From Eustoma russellianum (lineage: Eukaryota > Streptophyta > Magnoliopsida > Gentianales > Gentianaceae), in NCBI GenBank assembly GCA_036186865.1, contig AP025056.1, positions 30,983,496-31,047,495 on the forward strand: DNA of 64,000 nt, given 5' to 3'. The position numbers and the translations under genes were made by a program. Shown piece after piece: positions 31,896 to 41,920 of the stretch. The notes under the pieces are model-generated. The model was not told the DNA's origin and made no database searches. It was given only the letters and a program-made list of their open reading frames with translations. Numbering within the stretch: the stretch's first letter is position 1; the number at the start of each line of letters is the position of its first letter.

Positions 31896-33137
31896 AGTCA
31901 TACGTGTGTTTGTCCTCACAACCCTTTTTCAACATCAAGAAAATCCCTAATTCTACCCCCACACCCCACGCCCAACCAGCACCCACCCAACCCAACCCTA
32001 ACACCCACCAACCAGGTTCCAAACTATCTTATTTACACTCTCCACAAAAAGCCCCAAACCAATTTTACCAAACACAATCAGAATCAAAAGATCCCAACTC
32101 ATTCAAAAAACCCTAACCCTAGAATTTGAATTTTGGTTCAAATCTGTCCTACCCTTAGCTATTATCCAAATTAACCACACAAATCATCAATTACCAACCC
32201 AAATAGTCCATTTACCCCGCTCATTCAGTTCCCAAAACCACATTCCGCAAATTCCCAAAACGTTCAAAAAAACCCTAAATCAAAAAAAACCTAACCCTAA
32301 CCCAATTCGGCCCTACCCCAATTTCCCTCACTTTCCAAGGTTATTTTAGTTGCAAGTCAAAGTTGCAAATTGCATTTTAAAGACATTGCACTATTCTGTC
32401 CAAAAACGAAAGTGCTCCGTGCAACGCGTGAAATTTCAATTCTGGCCCTAGTAAAAAAAGAATCTGAACCTTGCTCAATTGAAACAGCAAGGACGAAAAA
32501 GAAAAACAAAAGAACAAGAGAAAAGAAAAAGGGCAAAACGTTTGTGCATTACGTGGAAAATTTTTGGTACGATTTGAAAACCTTGGATACCGTATTTCGT
32601 TCCTTGCTAGATACAACCGTCCTCCCACATCATATTCTCCTTATCCTACTCTTCTTGAACCAATCACACACTTGGTTGCTCGATTGTTGCATGACTTGAA
32701 CCATTTTGTGGATAGTAAGTGCATAGAATCAAAATTAACTAAAGATTGCCCACGGCAACCCTTAGTTCATCTTTGGTTCAGCCTTATACATCAATTTTGG
32801 TTGCTTATTTTCTTTGAATATTAGTAGAAAGTTCAAGTTTGTTTCCATTTCTCTTGATCCTACTTTGATACTAATTGGTGCACTTGAAAGCAAAAAGGGA
32901 GAAACAAGTGGAGCTCGTTGTGGACTGGAGAAGCATTGGCAAAACACTTTCTTATTGATCACTTTGAACCTTCTTAACTTCAGGTTATCCAAGAAGCAAA
33001 GTGGTAAGAGAGTGGAAAGAAGAGAACGCGCAGTGTTCATAGTTTATTTTTACTAATCCCTTAACGTTTGCTTGTCTTTGAGTTAGTTTGCTTCTTTTCT
33101 TCTCTTTTCATTTTTATTTGATCACTTTAGGTAAAAC
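31896..33137 (+). other. Leader of A-1, second part
   Basis: Non-coding stretch between B-2 and gag. Contains CCCTAACCCTA-like motifs near 32110 and 32285 (telo-box type). It matches the A-3 leader at 60875-62110 in reverse. Small ORFs here are not conserved between the two copies. Confidence 0.75.
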
Positions 33138-34353
33138 ATGGATAGCAGCACTCACTCCGCATCTAGCAAGTCAAAAGAGGCCGAAACTGTTGACAACACA
33201 CAACAACAAATGCTGGAGATGCTTAAGAAACTCATGCATGACAATGAGGTAATCAAGCATCGCTTGGAAGACGTTGAACGAAGCTACAAAACGAGTGATG
33301 GCCAAGGTACAAGCAGGGCCATTCCTCTACCACAACCTAGGCGTCACCTTCCAGAAGAAGTTGAGGATGACAACCTTAGACCACCACACATCGAGGCAAG
33401 AAGGTTTGTTCCTCCAACACAACCAAGAAGGTACGCTCCAAGAAGGTACAATGATGATTACATTCTATATGAGCATGATGATTATGACTTTGATGACCAC
33501 CCTCCCCGTGGTTATCAAAGACGCCAAAATCCCCTTTTCCCACAAGATGACGATTTTCTAAAAACAAAAATAAATATTCCAACGTTTTATGGTAAAAGTA
33601 ATGCGGAGGAATATTTGGAATGGGAAACGAAAGTGGATCTAAAGTGAATTACAAAAAGTGAGGTACGCTTCTATTGAGTTTTCTGGTTATGAACTAAATT
33701 GGTGGACAAATTTGTGTCGAAATAGAACTAAGACAAGACAACCGCCAATTGCCAATTGGGAAGAAATGAAGTTTGAAATGAGACAACGTTTTATCCCAAA
33801 CAATTTTGAGAGTTCTGTTTTCACAAGTTTGCAAAACTTAAGACAAGGTTCCAAAAGTGTAGACGAGTATTACTAAGAGTTAAAAATTTTGTTGGAAAGG
33901 TCTAACTTGCAAGAACCTGAAGAAGCCACCAAGACTCGTTTCTTACATGGTTTAAACAGGGAGATTGCGCAAAGGGTTGAGCTTCAACCTTACCTCGACC
34001 TCACAACCATGGTCTACATGGCTGAGAAGATTGAACAATAACTCAAGGTACGTAGTTCCTCTAATTTCAATTCCACTTATCGTACTAATCAATCTTCATC
34101 AAGGTTTTCCAACAAGCCCTCAGGAATGGGAAGCTCACGGCCTACAGGCGGCCAAACACGTGACCAAGGAGCGTCACAAAGGATGGACAACTATGTGCAG
34201 GGCACACAAAACCAAGACGAGCGAGGCAAGCAAAAAGCCTCCACAGGGAATTCTTCTGACCACTCAAACAGGTTTAGAGACATTAAATGCTATAAATGTC
34301 AAGGACGTGGTCACATAGGAAAGAGTGTCCTAATGCTAAACGAATCATGTTAA
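33138..34353 (+). pseudogene. gag: Ty3/gypsy gag of A-1, decayed
   Basis: Starts ATGGATAGCAGC. The first 169 codons are open and include a QPRRHLPEE / RRYAPRRY basic region and the KINIPTFYGKSNAEEYLEWE start of the gag core. About 22 bp present in A-3 is missing near 33644, giving a stop. The frame resumes at 33658 (YELNWWTNLC, MRQRFIPNNF, SVDEYY), stops again at 33874-33876, and continues with LHGLNREIAQRVELQPYLDL. The zinc knuckle (CYKCQGRGHIG, about 34290) loses one A relative to A-3, which shifts the frame before its last Cys. It cannot make full-length gag now. Confidence 0.9.
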
Positions 34354-35537
34354 TTGACGGAACGAATGAATATGTGACTGTCCGAGCATGAAAATGAATC
34401 TGAGCATGATAATGAAACTGAACTTGAAGAGGATTTAGGCGCACTAGATGAATATGACTTTAAGGAATTTCTTGTTGTACGTAGAGCTTTGACTACATAT
34501 CAGAAATTAGATGTTTTCAGTGATGATATTGCGCATGATTCTTATGATAATGATGGTAAAATTTCAATTGATACACATGTTGTTCATGATGATAAAGTTG
34601 ATGTGCCAAATGAACATGACTTACATGATAAGCTTCTCAAATTGCATGATCCTAAATTGCCTAAATCTTCTTTGTCCGAATCTGATTCCAATAATGATGT
34701 TGTTTTGCACTCTAACGTGTGTGAACTTGACAAGAAATTGCGTGTTTGTTTCCATTATGATGTTGAAGTTGAACATGACTGTGTGAAGTTCTTAGAACGT
34801 AATTCTGACATTCGTAAGAGACTTCTAGCTCAAAAAAACGTAACTTTGAGATACTTACAGAAGTAGAAGAACAAAAGGTGCGCAGAATAGACATCATTAA
34901 TAAATTGCAGTGCCTTAGGAGACTTGTTGACATTTATCATGTTCATGAGACTGACTCGTTTAATGAAAATGCTGAGCTTAATTCTAAAGTTATTTGTGCT
35001 ACACATGATTCACATGATTTGCTTGATTTACATGCTAATTTACAAGATGATTGGAGTGACATTTCAAGTGAGAATAATGATGTTTTAGGTGACAAACATG
35101 ATAATGTTTAGAAGCATGAATGGGTTGTCCATAACAACCCTTTGTTTGAGTGTCTTGATAGTGTCATCCCATATGATAGTACTGAGACTTCTAATTTGCA
35201 TGCATATGAATCTGAAATTCCACTTGAGGTTACGTTGCAAACTGATTTTGAGGATGATAATCTACATGTTAGTGCTGATTTGTGCTTTATTGAGCATGAT
35301 AGCTCAACTACATCTGATTTGGAAGTTCTAAGGAGCGTACAAGGTACGTTGTTTATTCCTTATGTTTTACATACATTCTCTTTCATGCATGACAAATCTT
35401 ATGTGAGGAGTCTTCTACCTACCATGTTAGTACATCCTAAACACATTAGGAAGAGGTGCTTCTTGTTGAGTGTTCATGAAGATATGTGCTGTGATGTGTC
35501 GTCATTTGTCATCATTCAATTGATTGCTCACCCTAAG
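34354..35537 (+). pseudogene. Acidic reading frame in place of pol in A-1, first part
   Basis: After the knuckle comes an acidic stretch (ESEHDNE ... LGALDEYDFKEFLVVRRAL) that matches the A-3 gag-protease junction. Where A-3 goes on to the protease (DSGSCANVAS), A-1 has D/H/S/N-rich sequence (LHDKLLKLHDPKLPKSS). A stop lies at 34864-34866, then a frame change, another stop near 35109, and then a frame open from 35142 through LVHPKHIRKR (about 35430) to the C-2 insertion. The C-terminal part resembles the family B ORF. Not intact. Confidence 0.7.
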
Positions 35538-38287
35538 TGTTGGACCTGTATAGCACCACTAGAGGGGGGGGGGTGAATAGTGGGTTAGCGGAAATTACAC
35601 TACAATTACCTTCAAAAACTTGTTTGAAGACCCCTTTGCCTCTTTAGCCTCAGATTCTGGAATTTCCAGAAACAGTTCACTGTTTTGAGCGCTTTGGTTG
35701 AACCACTTATACACCTGTGCAAGCTCTCAAACTTGGCAGAGATCAAGTTTAGGATGTTTATAGTATGTCATAAAAAATTCAATCAATTCCAAGCAAGTTT
35801 GCACGTTCAAATAAGCAAGATAAGTAAAGTGTGCAATTCTGGCAGTTTCAGGCAGAATGTTTGCTTAACTTCAAACGATGATATCTCAAAATCTACCCGT
35901 GCTATTTTGATGAATCTTATGTCAAATTAAACCTTATGATGTCTAGTTTAATTTGATATAAGGCTCACTTCAAGATTCGCAGGATAACCTATTCAAATTG
36001 AACAAGTTTTGCACACTGGTCAGAATTGTTCACAGAATGTAGCAACAATTTTGTGAAGACGATTTGAATATGCTAAACTCCTTAGAATTTAGTGATTCTT
36101 GCGGCTAATGAAAGCTAACACATTGAAGTATAATATATCCAAAATTCATGCAATTCTAAGACTGTTTGCTTGTTCAATTATGCGTGCCAAGTTAGTGTAA
36201 TTCTCAGGCAGAAAACAGTAAGTGCAGGAAATAAGTAAAGAACACAAGGAATTATCCTGGTTCGGTCAATGTGACCTACTCCAGTCCCAAGAGACACCTT
36301 CTCTTGGATTTCACTAAACACCAAACACCAAAGTCACCTTACAAAGCCAAAGGAAGAAGCTTTTCACCAACTTCTTCAAGAGGCTGCACCAAAACTGAAA
36401 ATCAGCACTAGTTTGTTTCACCTTTGCACCTTTGCACCTTTTGATCACCTCTAAGGAGTAAGCTTTATACACCAGCTTCTCCCTTACAATATGTCGTTTA
36501 AAAGGTGTTGAAATGACAAGAAATGAAGAACTATACAATCATAAAGCTGTTACAAACGTGTTCTTCAATAGAGAAGAGTAGAAGGGAAGAATGGAGACAA
36601 AGAGCTAATTGTCTTGCTTGCTTTCTTGCTCTTTTTCGTTGGATGCATTTACTCTTCATCTTTGGAGCTATTTATAGCCAAGAGGACAGCCTAAAGGCTC
36701 CTCAAAGAGACGTTGGAATGGCTTGAGAAAGGAGAAAAATCAGCACTTTTCTAGCTTATCCAAATTCAGCATTTGACTTTCAAGATAAAGTTGATCTTTT
36801 GATGCTTTGAATTGGTCTTCCAACTGAACTTTTATCCCATTATAGACGTTGGAGCTGAGGTGGAAAATAACTCCATTTGAACGTTTAAGAGGCAGCTCCC
36901 AATCAGCAATTTCCATGTGTAAATAACTTGCCATGTATGCAGCTGAATTGGCATGTATTTTGAACAAATTTGGCTCCTCATTTTGAACATCAAATAAACG
37001 TTGGAATGGCCTAAAATATAGGCATTGGAGAATAGTTCAAAGATAGATAGAAATCAGCCAAGCCTTTGAGTTTGAATTGGTCTTCAATTCTTTATCATAT
37101 AGCCGTTGCATATGCTTCAAATTTGCTACATTGTAGGACTTGTTTTTGTCACACAATATAATCTGAAACTTGACCATATATCACACGAAATTTTGCTCCA
37201 ATTTTGACCCAAGTAGCCGTTGAAATATATGCAAGGATAACCATTTGAAATCAGCAACAAAATAGGATTTATTTCAACTTTGCCTTGACTTGTTCAAAAG
37301 CTGAAGATTTGTGCACCAATATCCATCAATATCCGTGTGCACACATATAATATATAGTCATTTATGTCTTCAACATGTAGCATAGAATACCATATGAAGA
37401 ATGCCAAGAATTCCAAGAAAACCATAGATGTGATAACCATAACATAAGAATTCCATTTGAGATACCATGCTGCCCATTTCCATAAATATAGGGCACGTAC
37501 CATGTGTGACATAAACACATATAAACATCATATAAACAATATATAACACGTTAGAAGATCCATTGGCAAGTGAAGAGACCAGAATACCCCTTAGCACAAA
37601 AATAGGAATTTTGTCCTAGGATGAACCTAGACATGGTGCTGCTCCAGATTCATTTTTGCCATGATGTGACATGACTTATAAATGTGTCATATGATCATAT
37701 AAATCCGTTGGAAGAAGACCAAATAAGAATGAGAAGTCCAAATGGTGAAATTACCAAAATAACCCTTATAAAGATCAATAAGCTTCACCACCGTGTCAAG
37801 TCAGTTTTTATCCGTGTCAAGCATGCTTCTCCTCAGCCAATTAGATTCTAAATTGAATAAGGATCATGTGGGCTTTTGAATCACTCAATTTGGAGTTCAT
37901 TTGCCCAAGATATGAACTAAAACCTGCAATAGGATACTAAACCGAGCAATTTGCCTTATATTGTAAGTCATGTGACTTCAAGGCTTGGTTAGATCATATA
38001 ATTAACATGTATTGGCATATATATCATCTAAGATCAGTTTGAACATGTCTTGATTTAGACATGTGATTGAATTGGCCAAGTTCAATCTCATGATCTTAAT
38101 CAAACTTGTTCAATCTTGATTCATTCAATCAATTTCACATTTAGCTCATAAATTCAATCTCATGCACACATATACTTTAAACGTTATACACACATATATG
38201 CTCACATATGCATTTTGCAATATATCACAACAATCTACATGCTCACATATGCATTTTGCAATCATTCAAACATGATATATCACAACA
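35538..38287 (-). repeat. 3' LTR of C-2
   Basis: 2750 bp, TGTTGGACC ... TATATCACAACA on the plus strand, with TATA complement TATTTATAG at 36669-36677. Confidence 0.95.
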
Positions 38288-38302
38288 ATCTCCCCCTTTT
38301 GA
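38288..38302 (-). other. Polypurine tract of C-2
   Basis: The minus strand reads AAAAGGGGGAGAT directly before the 3' LTR. Confidence 0.8.
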
Positions 38303-38306
38303 TGAT

Positions 38307-38464
38307 TTGCAAAATTACCCCACATATGTGTATATTAAGCATCTAAATCAAGTATAAGCTTCTCTTTAAATCAAGTTAAGCTGCTTTGCAAAATTACCCC
38401 ACATATGTGTATATTAAGCATCTAAATCAAGTATAAGCTTCTCTTTAAATCAAGTTAAGCTGCT
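38307..38464 (-). repeat. 79-bp tandem duplication between pol and 3' LTR of C-2
   Basis: The unit starting TTGCAAAATTACCCC occurs twice with a period of 79 bp. C-1 has no such duplication here. Confidence 0.85.
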
Positions 38465-38573
38465 CCCCCTTAATGTGTTATCTCCCCCTTAACATGATAT
38501 ACATATATCTCTCCCTTTTAATGTGTTATCTCCCCCTTAACATGATATACATATATCTCTCCCCCTTAATTTT
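38464..38573 (-). repeat. Repeated polypurine motifs of C-2
   Basis: CTCCCCCTTAA-type units (complement of TTAAGGGGGAG) occur five or six times, alternating with AACATGATATACATATA and TAATGTGTTAT. The order differs from C-1. Confidence 0.8.
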
Positions 38574-38615
38574 GTAAATTATGCAAAAGACTAAACTATG
38601 TGCACAGTGTAGTAG

Positions 38616-41600
38616 TCAGTTGTAAGCAATTAATCCAAGTCTTGCACGTAAATGCTCAAAGATAGCTTGATTAAGGGGTTTAGTGAATATGTCAGCTACT
38701 TGTTGATCAGTTCTAACATGTTCAATGTGTATATGTCCAAGATTAACATGATCACGGAGAAAATGATAACGTACTTCTATATGCTTTGCCTTAGAGTGTA
38801 GTACAGGGTTTTTAGACAAATTTATAGCACTTGTACTATCACAATAGATGGGGATATTATTTACTTGTATTTCAAAGTCTGAAAGTTGTTGTTTAATCCA
38901 TAATAGTTGAGTACAACATAGACTTAAAGCCATATATTCTGCTTCAGTAGTAGAAAGTGCAACACTAGATTGTTTCTTTGAAAACCAAGATATTAGTGAG
39001 TTTCCTAGGAATTGACATGTTCCACTAGTGCTCTTTCTATCTACTCTACATCCACCATAATCTGCATCTGAATATGCATGTAGACTTAGATTAGATTGTC
39101 TATCATACCATAAGCCTAATGTTGGTGTATGTTGAAGATATCTAAATATTCTTTTTACAGCTTTAAAGTGTGACAACTTAGGCATACTTTGAAATCTTGC
39201 ACACATACATACTGCAAACATAATATCAGGTCTACTAGCAGTTAGATATAGCAATGAACCAATCATAGACCTATATAGTTTTTCATCAAATGCAACACCA
39301 TTTTCATCTTTGTCTAATTTTGTTGAAGTACACATTGGTGTGGGAGATGGTTTCAAGTTTTCAAAGTTGAATTTCTTTATCATATCTCTTATGTATTTGG
39401 CTTGATTGATATGTATACCACTTGATGTTTGTTTTATTTGCAAGCCTAAGAAATAGTTTAATTCACCAACCATAGACATTTCAAACTCAGACTTCATACA
39501 ATCTTCAAAGTCTTTTACTAAGTTAGGATTAGTTGAACCAAAGATTATGTCATCTACATATATTTGTATTACAAGCAAATCTTTGTCTTTCTTTTTCAAG
39601 AATAAGGTACTATCTATGGTTCCTCTTTGAAAGTTGTTACTTAGTAAAAAGTTGGCAAATCTTTCATACCATGCACGGGGGGCTTGTTTCAAACCATATA
39701 AGGCTTTCTTAAGTTTATATACATGATTAGGGTTCTTTGGATCTTCAAAGCCTGGTGGTTGTTTAACAAAAACTTCTTCTTGGATATAGCCATTTAAGAA
39801 TGCACTCTTAACATCCATTTGGAATAATTTGATGTTATTATAACATGCAAAAGCTAATAAGAGGCGTATGGATTCTAATCTTGCTACGGGGGCAAATGTT
39901 TCATCGTAATCAATACCCTCTTCTTGATTATATCCTTGAGCTACAAGTCTTGCTTTATTTCTTACTACAACCCCTTGTTCATTCATTTTGTTCCTAAACA
40001 CCCATTTAGTTCCAATGATTGATTTATCCTCGGGTTTAGGTACTAAATCCCACACATTGTTTCTTTCAAATTGGTTTAACTCTTCATGCATTGCATCTAT
40101 CCAATATGCATCGTTTAAGGCATCATTCACATTCTTGGGTTCAATTTGGGATATAAGTGCATGCCATTGATCATATTCATTAGGATCTATTTGCCTACGT
40201 GTTCTAACCCCTTGATTTACATCTCCTATGATAAGTTCTTGAGGATGCTTTTGTTTATCTCTTATTTGCCACCAATTACTTGGTTGTGCATCTTCAATAG
40301 GTTCATGATGTTCAATAGGTTGGTTAGGCACATTTTCTTCATTATGTTCTTGTGTAAGGGGAGTTTGAACTTCATGCATTTCAAGAGTTTGATTTGGTGT
40401 TTCAATTTGATCATTTGTAGGTGGTATGATAAGTTCATCTTCATCATGAAGTATTTGATCATTTGGTACATAGATTTCATGTTGATTACTTGTTTGGAGA
40501 TATGCATTTTCATTGAACTTCACATGTATAGATTCAACTATCTTTCTTGTTTGTGCATTATAACATCTATATGCTTTAGAGTTCATTGAATATCCCACAA
40601 ATATATGTTCATCAGACTTAGGATCAAACTTATCTAAGTTATCTTTTGTGTTCAATACAAAGCATTTACAACCAAAGACTCTTAAATAGTTTACTTTTGG
40701 GAGTCGTCCATTTAAGATTTCAAATGGTGTTTTATTCAATTTCTTTCTTATTGATAGTCTGTTGATCATATAACTTGAAGTGTTTACTGCTTCAGCCCAT
40801 AAGAATTTAGGTACTTTGTTTTCTACCATCATTGTTCTTGCTACTTCTTGAATAGTCCTATTCTTTCTTTCAACTACACCATTAAGTTGAGGAGTTCTTG
40901 GTGGGGAGAATTCATGTTTTATACCCTTTTCATTACAGAATTTGATTAATTCACTATTTTTAAACTCACCACCTCTATCACTCCTTATCTTAATAACATG
41001 TGATTCATGTTCATTTTCAAGTTGTCTAATTTGATTAGCTATAGATAATGCACTTTCATCTTTTGAAGCAAGAAACAATGTCCAAGTATATCTTGAGAAA
41101 TCATCAACTATTACACATACATAATAACTTCCACCTAAGCTTCTTGTTCTACATGGACCAAATAAGTCTATATGCAAGAGTTCTAGTATTCTTGATGTTG
41201 TGACCTCGGTTTTAGGCTTAAGGGATTCTCTAACATGTTTGCCTTTGATACAAGATTCACATAGTTGAAAATCATTGAAGTTAAGTTTAGGCAATCCTTT
41301 AACAAGACTTTTAGCGTGTAGTTTTTCTAAGGTTGATATACCTATGTGTCCTAAACGTCTATGCCAAAGATTGGGATCAGATTCATGTGAAACAAGACAT
41401 TTTGTGTTACTACTTAGCATATCATCCATGTTAAGCACATATATGTTTCCTTCACGTTTTCCTTTTAACACAACTTGATTGTTTTTATCCATTATCTTAC
41501 AAGAAGTGGAGGAGAAGAGAACATTCAAGTTGTTGTCACATAGTTGAGAAACACTTAAAAGCTCAAAGGTTAAGTTACTTACAAGTAGGACGTTTTTGAT

Positions 41601-41828
41601 CTCAAACTTGTTTGGATCACCAACCTTGCCTTTGCCAATTATTTGGCCTTGGTTGTTGTCTCCAAAGGTAACTTTGCCACCTTTTGCAACGTTCTTAAGT
41701 GTGCTAAACAAATTTTTGTTGCCCGTCATATGTCTTGAGCAACCACTATCAACTATCCAATTGGTTTTGTTCTTTTCATCTTCTTTGTTGTTATAACCAG
41801 CAACTTGTCTTTCTTTGATGTTATGTAC
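38616..41828 (-). CDS. pol: Copia pol polyprotein of C-2
   Basis: 1070 residues if read from the first codon after the TAG at 41831-41829. The first ATG (41729) lies inside the protease motif. Domain order and length equal C-1: protease DSGCSRH, integrase HHCC and D,D-35-E core, RT with YVDD, and RNase H with YSDADYGG, TEAEY and YCDST. Unlike C-1, it keeps the catalytic Glu (codon GAA, plus-strand positions 38943-38945). By sequence it is the better candidate of the two for an active pol. How pol is expressed from a different frame than gag is unresolved. Confidence 0.95.
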   Translation of the reverse strand, partial: VHNIKERQVAGYNNKEDEKNKTNWIVDSGCSRHMTGNKNLFSTLKNVAKGGKVTFGDNNQGQIIGKGKVGDPNKFEIKNVLLVSNLTFELLSVSQLCDNNLNVLFSSTSCKIMDKNNQVVLKGKREGNIYVLNMDDMLSSNTKCLVSHESDPNLWHRRLGHIGISTLEKLHAKSLVKGLPKLNFNDFQLCESCIKGKHVRESLKPKTEVTTSRILELLHIDLFGPCRTRSLGGSYYVCVIVDDFSRYTWTLFLASKDESALSIANQIRQLENEHESHVIKIRSDRGGEFKNSELIKFCNEKGIKHEFSPPRTPQLNGVVERKNRTIQEVARTMMVENKVPKFLWAEAVNTSSYMINRLSIRKKLNKTPFEILNGRLPKVNYLRVFGCKCFVLNTKDNLDKFDPKSDEHIFVGYSMNSKAYRCYNAQTRKIVESIHVKFNENAYLQTSNQHEIYVPNDQILHDEDELIIPPTNDQIETPNQTLEMHEVQTPLTQEHNEENVPNQPIEHHEPIEDAQPSNWWQIRDKQKHPQELIIGDVNQGVRTRRQIDPNEYDQWHALISQIEPKNVNDALNDAYWIDAMHEELNQFERNNVWDLVPKPEDKSIIGTKWVFRNKMNEQGVVVRNKARLVAQGYNQEEGIDYDETFAPVARLESIRLLLAFACYNNIKLFQMDVKSAFLNGYIQEEVFVKQPPGFEDPKNPNHVYKLKKALYGLKQAPRAWYERFANFLLSNNFQRGTIDSTLFLKKKDKDLLVIQIYVDDIIFGSTNPNLVKDFEDCMKSEFEMSMVGELNYFLGLQIKQTSSGIHINQAKYIRDMIKKFNFENLKPSPTPMCTSTKLDKDENGVAFDEKLYRSMIGSLLYLTASRPDIMFAVCMCARFQSMPKLSHFKAVKRIFRYLQHTPTLGLWYDRQSNLSLHAYSDADYGGCRVDRKSTSGTCQFLGNSLISWFSKKQSSVALSTTEAEYMALSLCCTQLLWIKQQLSDFEIQVNNIPIYCDSTSAINLSKNPVLHSKAKHIEVRYHFLRDHVNLGHIHIEHVRTDQQVADIFTKPLNQAIFEHLRARLGLIAYN

Positions 41829-41920
41829 CTACAAATGTAAATAACAACTTAGGTACCCTTTGATTTTGGGTCCTTTCAAGGTTAGACAAGTTAAGTTCAT
41901 GTTAGTGTACCTTTAGGTAC
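41829..41920 (-). other. Candidate gag-pol intron of C-2
   Basis: Same 92-bp GT...AG segment as C-1 12371-12462, unchanged. Its removal would put gag and pol in one frame and skip both stops. Inference only. Confidence 0.35.

Noticed and set aside
32105..32310. Interstitial telomere tract
   Set aside because: Only two or three imperfect units at each place, within an element leader; too few for a telomere remnant.
33274..33561. 95-codon ORF overlapping A-1 gag
   Set aside because: Alternative frame of gag with no conserved counterpart in A-3.
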